Assembly (NCBI RefSeq): GCF_022539505.1 | Contig: NC_061510.1 | Location: 94,380,292-94,444,291, forward strand | Reading direction: 5' to 3' | Length of the DNA: 64,000 bases | From: Lolium rigidum | Lineage: Eukaryota; Streptophyta; Magnoliopsida; Poales; Poaceae | Shown here: positions 48,899 through 60,042 of the stretch, piece by piece | Numbering within the stretch: the first letter of the stretch is position 1 | Layout: every line of letters begins with the position of its first letter | Notes under the pieces: model-generated | Databases searched by the model: none | The model's input: only the letters and a program-made list of their open reading frames with translations | Told to the model about the DNA's origin: nothing | Position numbers and translations under genes: made by a program

Positions 48899-50132
48899 AA
48901 TGCTTTGACCCTAGGATTAAAACCCTTTAAAGGAGACCTATAGGATTGGTAGTGTCTATAGGTAGTTGTCTTAGGTAAACCAACTATTCTTATGACTTGA
49001 GATGGATATTCACTTGAGAATAATCCTGACACACTTGAGTCAATTTTTCTTACCTACCTTTCTTAAGTGAAGTTAGTTAGCTAATCCCAAATATGTAGCA
49101 CATCATTCAGTCCTTAAAACTATAGATGAGTAGACCATAGTTGGTATACAATACATGGTAGTCCAAAGAGAGGATTCAACCATAAGGAAGATATCCTATT
49201 GGAAGATGTATACCAACATATGTTATGATTAAGTAGAAGTTATCCAGACCTGTAATAGGAGTAATATCAAGTGATAAAGATAATTAAGATATCCTAATAG
49301 AAGATGTAGACCAAGATAAGTAATGAGTAAGTAAATTATCTAAACTTGAAAAACAACTGATAGTAAATGAAAAATATAATTTATTTAAGGTAGTATAGAC
49401 CATGATGAGTCAATCATGGGAAGTAAGGAAGAGAGATAGAAATAAAACATGTCCACTCACAAAGTAGAGGTAGTAATTATATATGATTCATCTGGGGATC
49501 ATTATGTGATAAACATCTAAAGTATATAGGAAGAGTACAATAAGAAGCCAAGTGCTAAACAATAGTGTAAGAAATGTGTTCCAAAACCATGGGAAGTGTG
49601 CCAAGCACATCATGACCATAGTCTTATGATAATATAAACACTTGGAAGTATAGGAGTTATATTTCCATAGGATGTGTTCAGAGTACCCATGTTAGAACTA
49701 AATGTATCATAGGAAGTAGTCCTCGATAGCACGTATATATGGTATACTATCTTTACTATTAAATTGCAATGCAACCGTGGTAGGTCATCGCTATATGACC
49801 GATTTACCCCTGAACATAGAGAGAAATTACCCACCATTGCCATCCGCAAATTAAAATACAACAATTAGGAAAAAAGAGAGCGGTCGTCTATTCTCCATCG
49901 ACGCGACATTTCCCCCGTTCGCACAGTCCAATAGGACTCCAACTCTCCAAGTGCTGATCCTGATGACATACCCTTGACGTTTTAGCCTTAGATCAGGATC
50001 AGGGAGGGGAAGAACCTGATGCTTGGTTGTAGAGATGTACGCAGTAGGAGCGTGGCCATGTCGGGGATCACCAAGGTCGGCCTAGATCGGTTCCCGGGGC
50101 CTCTAGATCACCAAGGACAGGTCCTGCCCTCA

Positions 50133-50440
50133 TGGACGCTGACACTGACAAGGTCTGCGACGAGATACACGACCGCTCGAATCGAACGGCGCCTCCCTCA
50201 TCCCTTGCATCCCGCACGGCCGCCCGAGGCCCCACCACCAGCATCGCGCGCGGCCGACTCCTGCAGGGGCAAGTTCAGAGTTCTAGCGCGTCCACCCGCC
50301 GACGCGGTGGATGGGGCGCCAATCCAGCACGCCGCTCTTCACCGTCAGCGGCACCGCGCGCACGCCGCCGCCGGCGGACTGCGCGCCTGGCCTCCATCTG
50401 CTCGTGCCCTATAGCCGTCAGCAGCTCCTCGCGCTGAGTA
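50133..50440 (+). other. GC-rich captured sequence, source unknown
   Basis: Coding-like composition, with overlapping ORFs on both strands and no recognisable motif. It may be the 5' part of the same captured gene or another gene. Confidence 0.4.
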
Positions 50441-50483
50441 GGTGCTAAGCTGAGCGCGGGACTCTCGATGGGGTCTCCGGGGG

Positions 50484-50988
50484 CGCAGGCTCTTCGACCT
50501 GCTGTCGGAGGTGCTCCGCCTGAACTCGAGGTACGTGCAGCAGGAGTTCCTGGACGAGCTGACCGTGGCGGGGCACCAGGCGTCAGGCGTGTCAGGAGCT
50601 GCAGCTCACCCTGGGCATCACCCAGCACTCTGACCCACTAACCCCATGTTCCTCACCGTACTCCTGTCCTCTACGACGCCATCGGCGGCCTGCCGGCCCT
50701 TGTCGTCCAACTGGACGACAGCAGCAAGCAGCCTGCGGTGTGGTTGAATGTGCCGGCGCCCGGCGGTGCCTTCAGGAGATTGGAGCACCGCGTGGTGGTC
50801 ATTGGCGTGGTGCCCAGCCGCGCCCAGGATCCCCGTGGCCTGCTTCTTCCGGACAGACGCGTCGACAAAGATGCTCAGTGCTCACACCAATGATCATCGG
50901 CTGCCATGGCGAGGCGTGGTAGAAGAGCACGACCGTGCCCGAGCTTGTGCGGCACTACAGGGCAAAGGACTCCTACGTTTTCCTCTAG
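50484..50988 (+). pseudogene. Captured fragment of a 2-oxoglutarate/Fe(II)-dependent dioxygenase (ACC-oxidase-like)
   Basis: Read across three frames, the order of motifs matches the C-terminal half of plant 2OG/Fe(II) dioxygenases of the ACC-oxidase-homolog type. RLFDLLSEVLRLNSRY is at 50487 onward. QELQLTLGITQHSDP follows, with the HxD iron-binding pair. Next come IGGL and AVWLNVPAPGGA, then EHRVVV with the distal histidine, and IPVACFFRTDASTK. The C-terminus is TTVPELVRHYRAKDS and a stop at 50986-50988. About 168 codons is the expected length from that helix to the C-terminus. At least three frameshifts make it non-functional as read. The substrate of the parent gene cannot be told from this fragment. 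Confidence 0.7.
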
Positions 50989-53773
50989 ACTGCATATGAT
51001 TCTCATGTGATGGAGGCTACCGTTTGTTGCTAGGTACTGCCTTCTGACTTCGCATGGACCTATCAGCAAAATCTGGCCATGATCTCCTACAGTAGGTATG
51101 CTCAAATTTCCTCGGCCACGCGAGCGCACAATTGCTTGGGTCTGCTTTGATTTAGCTATTCAGGTTGTCCACAGATTTCTAAAAACAAATAGATTAACTA
51201 TATGAAAAATCATTGGCTTTCTATGATCCTGGAGATAATTTATTGTTCTGATTCCAGAAAAAAATTGATCGTTGGAGATGGAAAATGTCCCTAAGAAGCC
51301 AGCGAGAAACTAGGAATCCTGATATAGAGAAAAAAGTAACTATCATTCCTTTTTCTGACGAATCACGTAATCCCCCCAAGTTCATGAACTAATAAGGTTA
51401 TCAAATGAATCGTAATCACAATGAAAATAGTTGAGAAGGAGATATGATTTAATATATGTTCGATCCAAGCTATCATGAGAATAGCTTGAGCATTGATGTT
51501 GATTTCATAAGGCTCTGTCAAAGAGGTGGTCATTCCTTTATTTTCATATACACCACATAAAATTTTGTGAATTTTGAAGTGAAGCATAAGATTGGTTCAA
51601 ATTCATCAAATTCATTATGTCACAATGGCATGAGGCTTGCTTAGTTGATCATCGACTCTGTGCCAATTGAGTATGGATGGAGGGCGACATCGAAGGGGCG
51701 GAAGGAGGACAATGATGACACAAATCCGTTAGTGATGGCACAAATCTAATAGTCGTGAAAAATTAATCCGTAGCAACGCACGGGCATATTCCTAGTTTTG
51801 TTAGTACTTCCAAAGAAAATTAGGTTAACCTTAACTATCCTAGACCACTTTGTTTCAAGTTTATCTCATTGCAAATGTGCAATTAAGGTAAAGGTTGAGA
51901 CAAATAGTAGAATCCACCTATTCGTGCTAAGTATCACGAAATAAACCTATCCTATGTGGTGTTATATACTACACATCAGAGCCTGATGTTTAGAGATGTC
52001 CTACTCAACTATTATATTCAGGCTTATGATGGTGTGTATTATATACACAAAGCTGAATCTTCTTGGATTTTATTGGATTTTCATTGTTTGACTAGATCCA
52101 TACATGAAGTTTGACTTCGATATGCAAATGCATGTTGCAATATCAAGTTCTTACTTAATGCTATAGATCTAGAGGGTAATGGTATTCGTGTGAGGAAGTG
52201 ACGAATTCTGAAGATTCCGAAGACATGATGAAGGTTCATCAGAAAAAGGAAGTAAAGTTGTGGGATGTAACCACAATACTCTGAATGAAGTACAATCGGA
52301 AACTCATGCTTACCTCAACAGAGGAGTACTTTTGTACGAAAGAAGCATGAAGGTGAGAAATGTAATGATTATGGTGAACTGAAGCAGATCCATAGTCAAC
52401 ATAGAAGAGGGAATGCATGGGAAATCACTTAGGATACTATAATCATAGTGTCGCCTAGTGGTTTTCTTGCAAAATAAACCCTGAATGAAGGAAGGTGATA
52501 TATGAAATCATAGCAGACATAAGAAGACCATAGTCGATATCAGAAGACCACAATTGGTATAATATCAATACTGCGAGATAAAGTAGAAGACGTCTCGTCT
52601 AGTTGATCAGAACCTATAATAGAATCCATTTTAGATATCAAATAGCCACAGTTGGTATAATAACCACAGCTGGTATGGTATCAGTTGGTATTACGAATAG
52701 TCCACGATTTAATTAGTTGTAACAAAAATTTGTGAACAAATAAAAATCTTGTCAGCCAAATAGCTAGATCTATAAACATTTAGTCAAAGGATTCACATTG
52801 GATGTCCACAATTGAGTGGATACACCATAAAGTTCTTCGCAAAACCTTCGAGGAATATAAATTATGAACAAGACCTATACCAATATTCAAATCACAAGTC
52901 TAATAGTTGGAAGAAAAGGAGTTGAAGACCTTAAGCAAACTTTAAGGGGTAGAGTAAAGATTGAGTTGGATGTAGAGTAACTCAATACTTTAAGCTATAT
53001 AGAAGCAGAAGGTCTGAACTGAGAGGAAGTTCGATCTTATTTTCGTAAGATTGTTGAACACTACTTTTAGAAGGATGTCAAACCAGAAGCCGAGGTTTAT
53101 ACCTCGAGGAAGTAAGAAGTGGACTGTAACTTGAGAAAGTGAGTAATATTTACTCAGAAGTACGAAAGCTCAAGTCAGCTGATGTTAATGCAGTTGGAAG
53201 AAGAAAATACAGTAAACCAAATATAGCTCAAGAAGGCCAAAGACCGAAGGAGATTGACCATACCAAAACTAAAGTCTATTTGAAAGATTCCTTTCATGGA
53301 ACCTAAATAACCCAAAATAGTTATAGGTAACAACTATAAACCATGTCTGGATGGACTAAATGAGTCCAATCCATTCTTAGAGGAATAAGATCATTTCCAT
53401 GTTAAGTACCTTACTTAGTACCATTATTGCACTTTTGATAGTAAGGGAAAACAAAGACCTATTTTATCAAATAGGAGAATGTTATCCAATTAGTCCTCAA
53501 TTAAGACTGCTAGGACAAGAAGAAGTCCCAATCATTGAATCTTCAATAAGAAAGAAAATAAGCTTATAGAGTTGGAAGAAATCAAAGACTCAAAGTAAGA
53601 ACCATGGTTCAGAGACAAATCCTAAAGGATTCCAGGAAGAATCTGGACAAGGGATATATTCAATTATATCCAATAAGATCAATACGGAGTTCGAGAAAAG
53701 TCGTAGTCTGCACAAGTCAGATCCACACTTCGGAAATGTGAGAGAGTTCAAACTTCGAGGACGAAGTTTAGTT

Positions 53774-53787
53774 TAAGGGGTAGAGAC
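53774..53787 (+). other. Polypurine tract of element C
   Basis: taaggggtagagac immediately before TGTAATATCC of the 3' LTR. Confidence 0.7.
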
Positions 53788-56700
53788 TGTAATATCCCAG
53801 GTATTGGGGTTACAAAAATAGAGGAAACAGATGTGTGCATTGCATTCATGCATAGAAAATCTGGGGAATTTTCGCGCTTTAAAGTAAAACAGTCATAGTA
53901 ATTGAAGTTTCACTTGACCTTGGTGGAATTGAAGTAGCTCATCAAGTCAAGCGCTATAAACCTCAATGTGACTTTGTTAAAACCTTGTTTTGGGTAGAGA
54001 TGATTTGATCTAAGGGGTTAGATCAAATGGAACTAATAATCAACACAACAACACCTTACTCAATGAACAATTGCTTGAACTTATAAAAGATTATAATATG
54101 GTAATCCTTGACATAACATATGAACACCAATTCAATTGCAATTCAAGTAACAATAAAATGGAGAAACTATTCTTGACTTATATTTTCCATGTCTTAAATT
54201 AATCCTTGCTCTGTCTATTTTAGAATAAAGGGCAACCTTTGAACTAAAGTGTTAGGTTGTAAACCATTTTCCTTGGAGTGGTGGGACAACCTAACATCAC
54301 ATGGAATAATACCATATCCATGAACTGATAAAGTAAGGAGGAGATTAATTCAAACAAGATAGCCAAGTGGAGTTCTAGACTAAAGCCCTATTGAGATCTT
54401 GGGAGTACACCATAAACCCTATAATAATCCATTCCTATATAAGAGAATCAAGATCTGGTGTTACACTCAAGTTAGTTGAGGAAACACTTGGTTTTAAGGG
54501 AGAGATCTACCCAAATATCCAAAAGGTTAAACCATCATTTCTTGAGAGAACTTTAAGTGAATATCTCAGGCATTTTCCTGGGATATAAAACTGGTGAGAC
54601 AACCATGACCAAGTCAATCCTAGAAAGTAAAATAGAAGTGATATACCTTAATTGATCAAGACAATGCTTGATCATGGAAGTGACAACCCCATTTAATGAG
54701 AGATCCTTAGGAAGCCAAACCTTGATCATTATAAATTGAGTAATGATCATGAACCCTAAGAATTTGAGGTAGAGTTATTAAGAACCAGTTGATCATGCCT
54801 AATCCATGATCATGCTCTTGAGGTATGTGAGGATAAGTTAAACCCTAATAGGATAATTAAATATTATTTACCACATGAAATCATAGGGAGGTAACTAGTA
54901 AGCAACCCTAGGCTTATATCCCAACCTTTACTTGTGAACCACTTGGTGATCACAAGTAGAATCCTATCACATCTGTTTTTCATGCATTCATCAATTAAAG
55001 AACCTAAGAAAACCTCTAGAGTCAAACTCTATACTTTATATGGTGAGAAACCATCCATCCATATGACCAAAGTTAACTATAAAAAGAACTATAACCAAGG
55101 TAGTTACTTTAATGATAAGTTGGGGATAATAATAGTAGTTAATTGGTAGAAGATTAAACCAATTCTCAAATCCTTAGAAATTAGAGAAGCACATGAAATG
55201 TTAAGTAAGCAACCATCTTATCATGGTTAGGTGAGATTAAACCCTAGCCAATGCAATATGGTGCCATCTCATATCTACAACCTAGGATTATGTCCCAAAA
55301 CTAGTTTGTGTATCACATAGGTGATCACAACTAAAACCTAATCCACAATCAAGTTCCAAAACATGTGTCATTAGGTGATTATAATTAGAACCCCATAATT
55401 GTTCACTAGTTATATCTTTTGCTTCAAATGTTGAACATAAGAGACATTTAGTGCCAAGTCCTATAATTAAAACCCACAAGTGGTGATCAACCACTTATCA
55501 TTGGAACCAAGACCAAATCTTAATAAGTGGGGTTATGAGAGAAACTATAAAAACCTAATACATTGGAGCTCACATAAAATTATGTGCAATTGACCAATTC
55601 CTCAAATGTGAAGCCAAGCCCTAATAATAACTTCTAAAACATTTGGAATATGAATAATCAACTTTAATTATTCAACAGGGAGTTATATTACAAATAAGAA
55701 AAAGGAAATTAAAATGAGAATAGAAACACATGTCTAATTGCTATTTTGAATAAGCTCACATATGTGAAATGAGTATTCAAAAACAATACAGTGATACAAT
55801 GACTCTTGTATTAGTCCTCATGGAAGTCAAATTGATAAACACCTGCAAAACAAACAAGAATTCAAATGTGAATTAAAACAGATTACAAAATAGAAAATGA
55901 AAACAGGAAATAAAACAGAAAAAGAAAAGAGGAGAAAAGGACTCACCTGACTTACCTGGAAGGCCACCGAGCCCAGCAGCAGCCCATGGCCCAGCGCCAC
56001 TTCGCAGCCCAACACAGCCACGATACCTCTTCGTGGATAATACCGTAGACGAAGTCCTCGTCTTCGTCTTGGCCACCGTCGGCGCGCGTGAGGACGCCAG
56101 CACGACGGCGAGCTCCACGTCCCGGCCGCCGTTGTTGACCTGGGCGACCATCGACGAACGCAGGAGCCCTATAAATACTCGGCCAAAGCCCTCCTCGCAC
56201 CTGTTCTTCCTTTTCCCCAATTTCGCAAACCCTAGCCTCTCCGGTCATCTTCGTCGTCACCGATTAAAGCCACCTCGAGCACCACCGTGAAGCTCTGGAG
56301 CTTCGCCTCGTCCCCAGCAACCTTCTCATCGACGCACGCTTGCCGGGAAGCCTCGAGGTCCTCGAATTGCGACCTCAATTCACCGCCGGTAAACACCAGT
56401 CGACGCTGTTCTCCGTCGATAGAGACCTTCCCGAGCCTCGCCGACCACACCAACACGCTCCTGGTGAGCTCGTGGTCCTCCCAGTACCCCCATCTCCTTT
56501 AATTGTGTCCTGCATCGTCTTCGCGCCGTGAGGCCGTCTCCGCCGCCGCAGCAAGTTCATCGCCGGCCATGCTCCGGTGGTCATTATCGGGCGGCGCTGG
56601 TACCAAAATGCTCACGGTGTTGTACTGGTTCGAGTAGGATAGCTAGTTAGGCCGCGCAAGCCCGGGAACGGCGGCGCCGTCGCCGACCTCCCGCCGGCAG

Positions 56701-59700
56701 TAGGCCTCCAAGCCACCTCATCGATTTTGACCGCGGTCAGATCCAACGTGGCTGCCACGCTGGAACTTGGCCCACTAGCCAGTGACTGTGGGTAAGATCT
56801 GGCCGGGTACGTTTAGTAGTTTTTCATTCTATTTCAAATTCTATAAATTGCTGAAAATTTACAAGAATTTATAAAATTTATTATAACTCAGAAAAATATA
56901 AATGACATATCAAAATGTTCATAAAAATAAATTCTATTTAATAAAAATATAATATGAAATTTTTATTTTTAATAAAAATTTAATTGTTTAATACTTGTTA
57001 TTTAAACCTTTTCTTGTATTCTAAATTCAATTAAAATTCAATAATTAAGAAAAAATTCTAAATTTAATAAAAACCAGTAAGTAAATCAGGAAAATACTAA
57101 AACTAATTTTCCTTTACTTATAGCTTATTAAATCCTTAGTAAGAGGATTTAAACCCTAATTAATAATTGTCTTAATTATTAATTCTTTAAAAATAAGAAA
57201 AAGTCAAATCCAATATTATTTTTAATTTAAAGTTATTAATAACTTCAACTTTATAACAAAGTTATCAAATTAAGAACTATATGGTGATTAGGAAACTCTA
57301 GTTCCATATTGAATAAAGAACACAGCCTTATAATTTTATGTGGAACTTTAAGACCCTAATTCAATTATGCATCACACCCTAGTTCCATTATTACATGTGA
57401 ACCTTAATTTAATTCTAACCTAAACCCTAGGTTAGAACATGTGATCATGTTACTCCATTACCATAGAGCCATAATTAGTAACTAAAGACATATCTATGTC
57501 CACATAAAATGTAGAACCCTATCACTACTAATTAGTATCCCATGTGTTCATCCTCATCAGACCCAACTAATCAAGTAGGGTCAACCAAGTGTAAACCCTA
57601 GATCCTATTACCAAAGCCATCATCCTTATTTATCCCTAATTAGCATCACACCATTGTGATTAACTCTACATAGCAACCATACTTAATATTTGGCATCAGT
57701 TGCCATACACCTAAACCCTAATAGTGTAACATGTTTATAAACCACCTTATATAGGAACCAATTAATCTTTACTTGAGGAATTCAAAAGTAAAACCTACAC
57801 AACCTCAACCTTAATTGTAATACTTCTTATTATTTAAGAAGCATGTTCTTCGAAAGATATTCTTTTGAAGAAAATAAGGAATCATCATCAACCTTGCTTA
57901 TAAGGACCTATAAACCCTAGCCAGCTATCACTAGCAAGATAAACCAACCTTGACAACAACCATGTATAACGAATCGCTTAGGATGCCTAGGCTTATCTTA
58001 ATCTTACAAACCACTAGTTATTAATGAACCCAACCTTGTTAGGATCCATCTAATACTTACTCCGTAAACTCGGATGAAACCATAATAAACCATAGAACTC
58101 CACAACCCTAATTATCATACTTGTTCTTTATTAAAGAACATGTTCTTCAAAAGTTATTCTTTTGAAGTATATGATAATTAATCATTAACCATGCCATATA
58201 GTGCTTAAATCAACCACTGTTCAATACATGTTAGGATTATACCAATTCTCCTTGATGTGTGCTTGTAATATTATTATTGTGATATATTGCATTGCTTATT
58301 TGTAATACCAAGTAATCAACCCTAATAAGAACCCTGTTTGTGAATCACTCTAAAAGCGCAACATACCCTAAAACTAATCAGTACAACTCACTAATCCTAA
58401 ATCATCGGGGTTAGGTCACGTTTAGAGCGATTGCATCTCATATTTATGCATTATTGCATCTTTGCCAATCTTTTAAACATCGTCCTTACCGGACGATGAT
58501 GCTATTTCAGAATTTGGAGTTATTGCGTATCGAAGACCTTGCCTGCATAATCTTGCAGTCAAGAAAGGCAAGTTCATCACTTGCACATGTCATTTGAGTA
58601 TCTTTATCAAATTACTTGCAAAGTACTATGATTATTACTATTGCATAAAAACCAAAACCACTATTTTCATAACTATGAATATGACTATGTGGTGGGCAAT
58701 GGAACCATGGATTGTGTTGATATGGTGGAGGTTCCATTGCAAGGGTTTATATCCATCTAGGATTAAACAACAAATGTCGCCAGTGATTCTTGTGCCGTAA
58801 TACCCGTGTTAACCATAAGATCCGGAGTGGGACGGAGTAGTCAAAAGTGTTTCCACCTCTCGTTCATCAACGGATGCGCTTTACCGTAGTACACTTGTAA
58901 TCCAAGGGGGCAAGCCGGTGAGGCTGGGGAGTCCTAAGTCCCCACGGCATTGTCCGTAGTACACTTGTCGCCCGAAGGAGCAAGATGGTGAGGCCGGGGA
59001 GTCCTAAGTCCCCACGGTATTGCGGTCTATGATGGGTTGCAGCTACCGGCGAAGGAGTTTGGTTCGATCCCAGACTGTCGTCGTGGTCGGGGTCCACCCT
59101 AAAATATATGGGAATAATGGGACCGGCGAGGACCCAGGGTCGGGGCATGGAACAAAGGGTGGGTGTTCGAGGTAGCGGAGGAACATGATTGGCTAGACCT
59201 TATACCGGGCCTCACACCAAAGGAAGTGTGGACGGGTAACGTGCTTGGTTGGCAACAAGGTTAAGATCTCTTATGGGTAAAGCAACACACCTCTGCAGAG
59301 TGTAATGAACCGTGACCTGTCACTCCCTGTTCCGGGATATGGAACTGCGAACGCTACCGGAAAGGAGCTCCATGAAGTTCTAGTAAACCGGTGAAGGCCG
59401 ACGGACATAGTTCTTCCGAATAAAAGCAACCTTTTGAAGAAATGGTTATGAAAACCTGCATTGGTATTAGACTTTCTAGTCTAATGCTGTAGCTAGTGCA
59501 TTAAACACCTCTTTCCTATAATGAACTTGTTGAGTATGCTCGTACTCATCCCACTCTTAAATCCCCTGCTTAGATATGGAGGCATCGAAGGAGGATCTAC
59601 AGTGCAACTCGAAGGTCGAGGAGTCAACGACTACTTCAAGGGACAGGAACCTGTCATAAGAGGCAGATACCACATCCAACAACGAGAAACCTAGATTAGC

Positions 59701-60037
59701 AATAGAAAGGAACTAGCTTCCTAAACTTAGCTCCTATTTAGCTAGAATCTATTCATAGCCTCTGTAGCTAGTTAAATACTCTACAAATAGAGTTCGTGAT
59801 AAGACTAGTCTACGAGTCGTTCTTCTAGAGTTATTTGTAGTTTTACCTCATTGTAAAGTAGGAGGCTGTGATGATCTTATGTAACAGAGTCAATATTGTA
59901 ATTCTATAGACATGCCTTGGACCCGCATATGTTTCTGTTGTACCACTTGAGCGATATAATACTAGTGGAACGGTGTTTCATTGGTGTTATATCAGACTTG
60001 CATACTACACCATGCAGTGGTATGCCGGGTCACCACA
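53788..60037 (+). repeat. 3' LTR of element C
   Basis: 6250 bp, very similar to 42627-48883, ending GGGTCACCACA. TATAAATA is at 56170-56177. Differences from the 5' LTR again include CNG-type indels (for example agccggtgagg against agcctggtgagg). Confidence 0.92.
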
Positions 60038-60042
60038 CTAAT

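Larger units (their letters stand above)
49750..51795 (+). mobile_element. Gene-capturing non-autonomous Helitron in element C
   Basis: Starts TCTTTACTATTAAATTGC after an A (49749) and ends ...gcatattcCTAG before a T (51796). A hairpin (ccgtagcaacgcacgg, 51768-51783) lies just inside the 3' end, as is usual in grass Helitrons. The A^T target and lack of duplication fit. A GC-rich block (50050-50990), unlike the flanks in composition, contains captured gene sequence. No Rep/helicase gene is present, so it depends on a helper. It is 2046 bp long. Confidence 0.8.
48884..53787 (+). other. Internal region of element C (non-coding)
   Basis: It holds the PBS (48886-48898), the Helitron 49750-51795 and otherwise AT-rich sequence without a long ORF. 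Variants of the PBS-adjacent motif (ccacagttggtat) recur at 49133-49149, 52546-52560, 52645-52660, 52663-52676 and 52679-52693. It ends with ...cgaggacgaagtttagtttaagg, a tail typical of Gypsy elements. Confidence 0.75.
42627..60037 (+). mobile_element. Element C: 17.4-kb LTR element with 6.25-kb LTRs and no gag/pol (LARD-like)
   Basis: The LTRs start TGTAATATCC and end GGGTCACCACA. A tRNA-iMet PBS follows the 5' LTR, and a purine-rich ttaaggggtagagac precedes the 3' LTR. The internal region (48884-53787) has no ORF of retroviral type; without its Helitron it is about 2.9 kb. It fits the large retrotransposon derivative (LARD) class, which has long LTRs and a non-coding core. The family name is not assigned. 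Confidence 0.88.

Noticed and set aside
50019..50414. 131-codon ORF in the Helitron cargo
   Set aside because: It does not coincide with the dioxygenase frames and shows no recognisable motif; I treat it as a frame of captured DNA.
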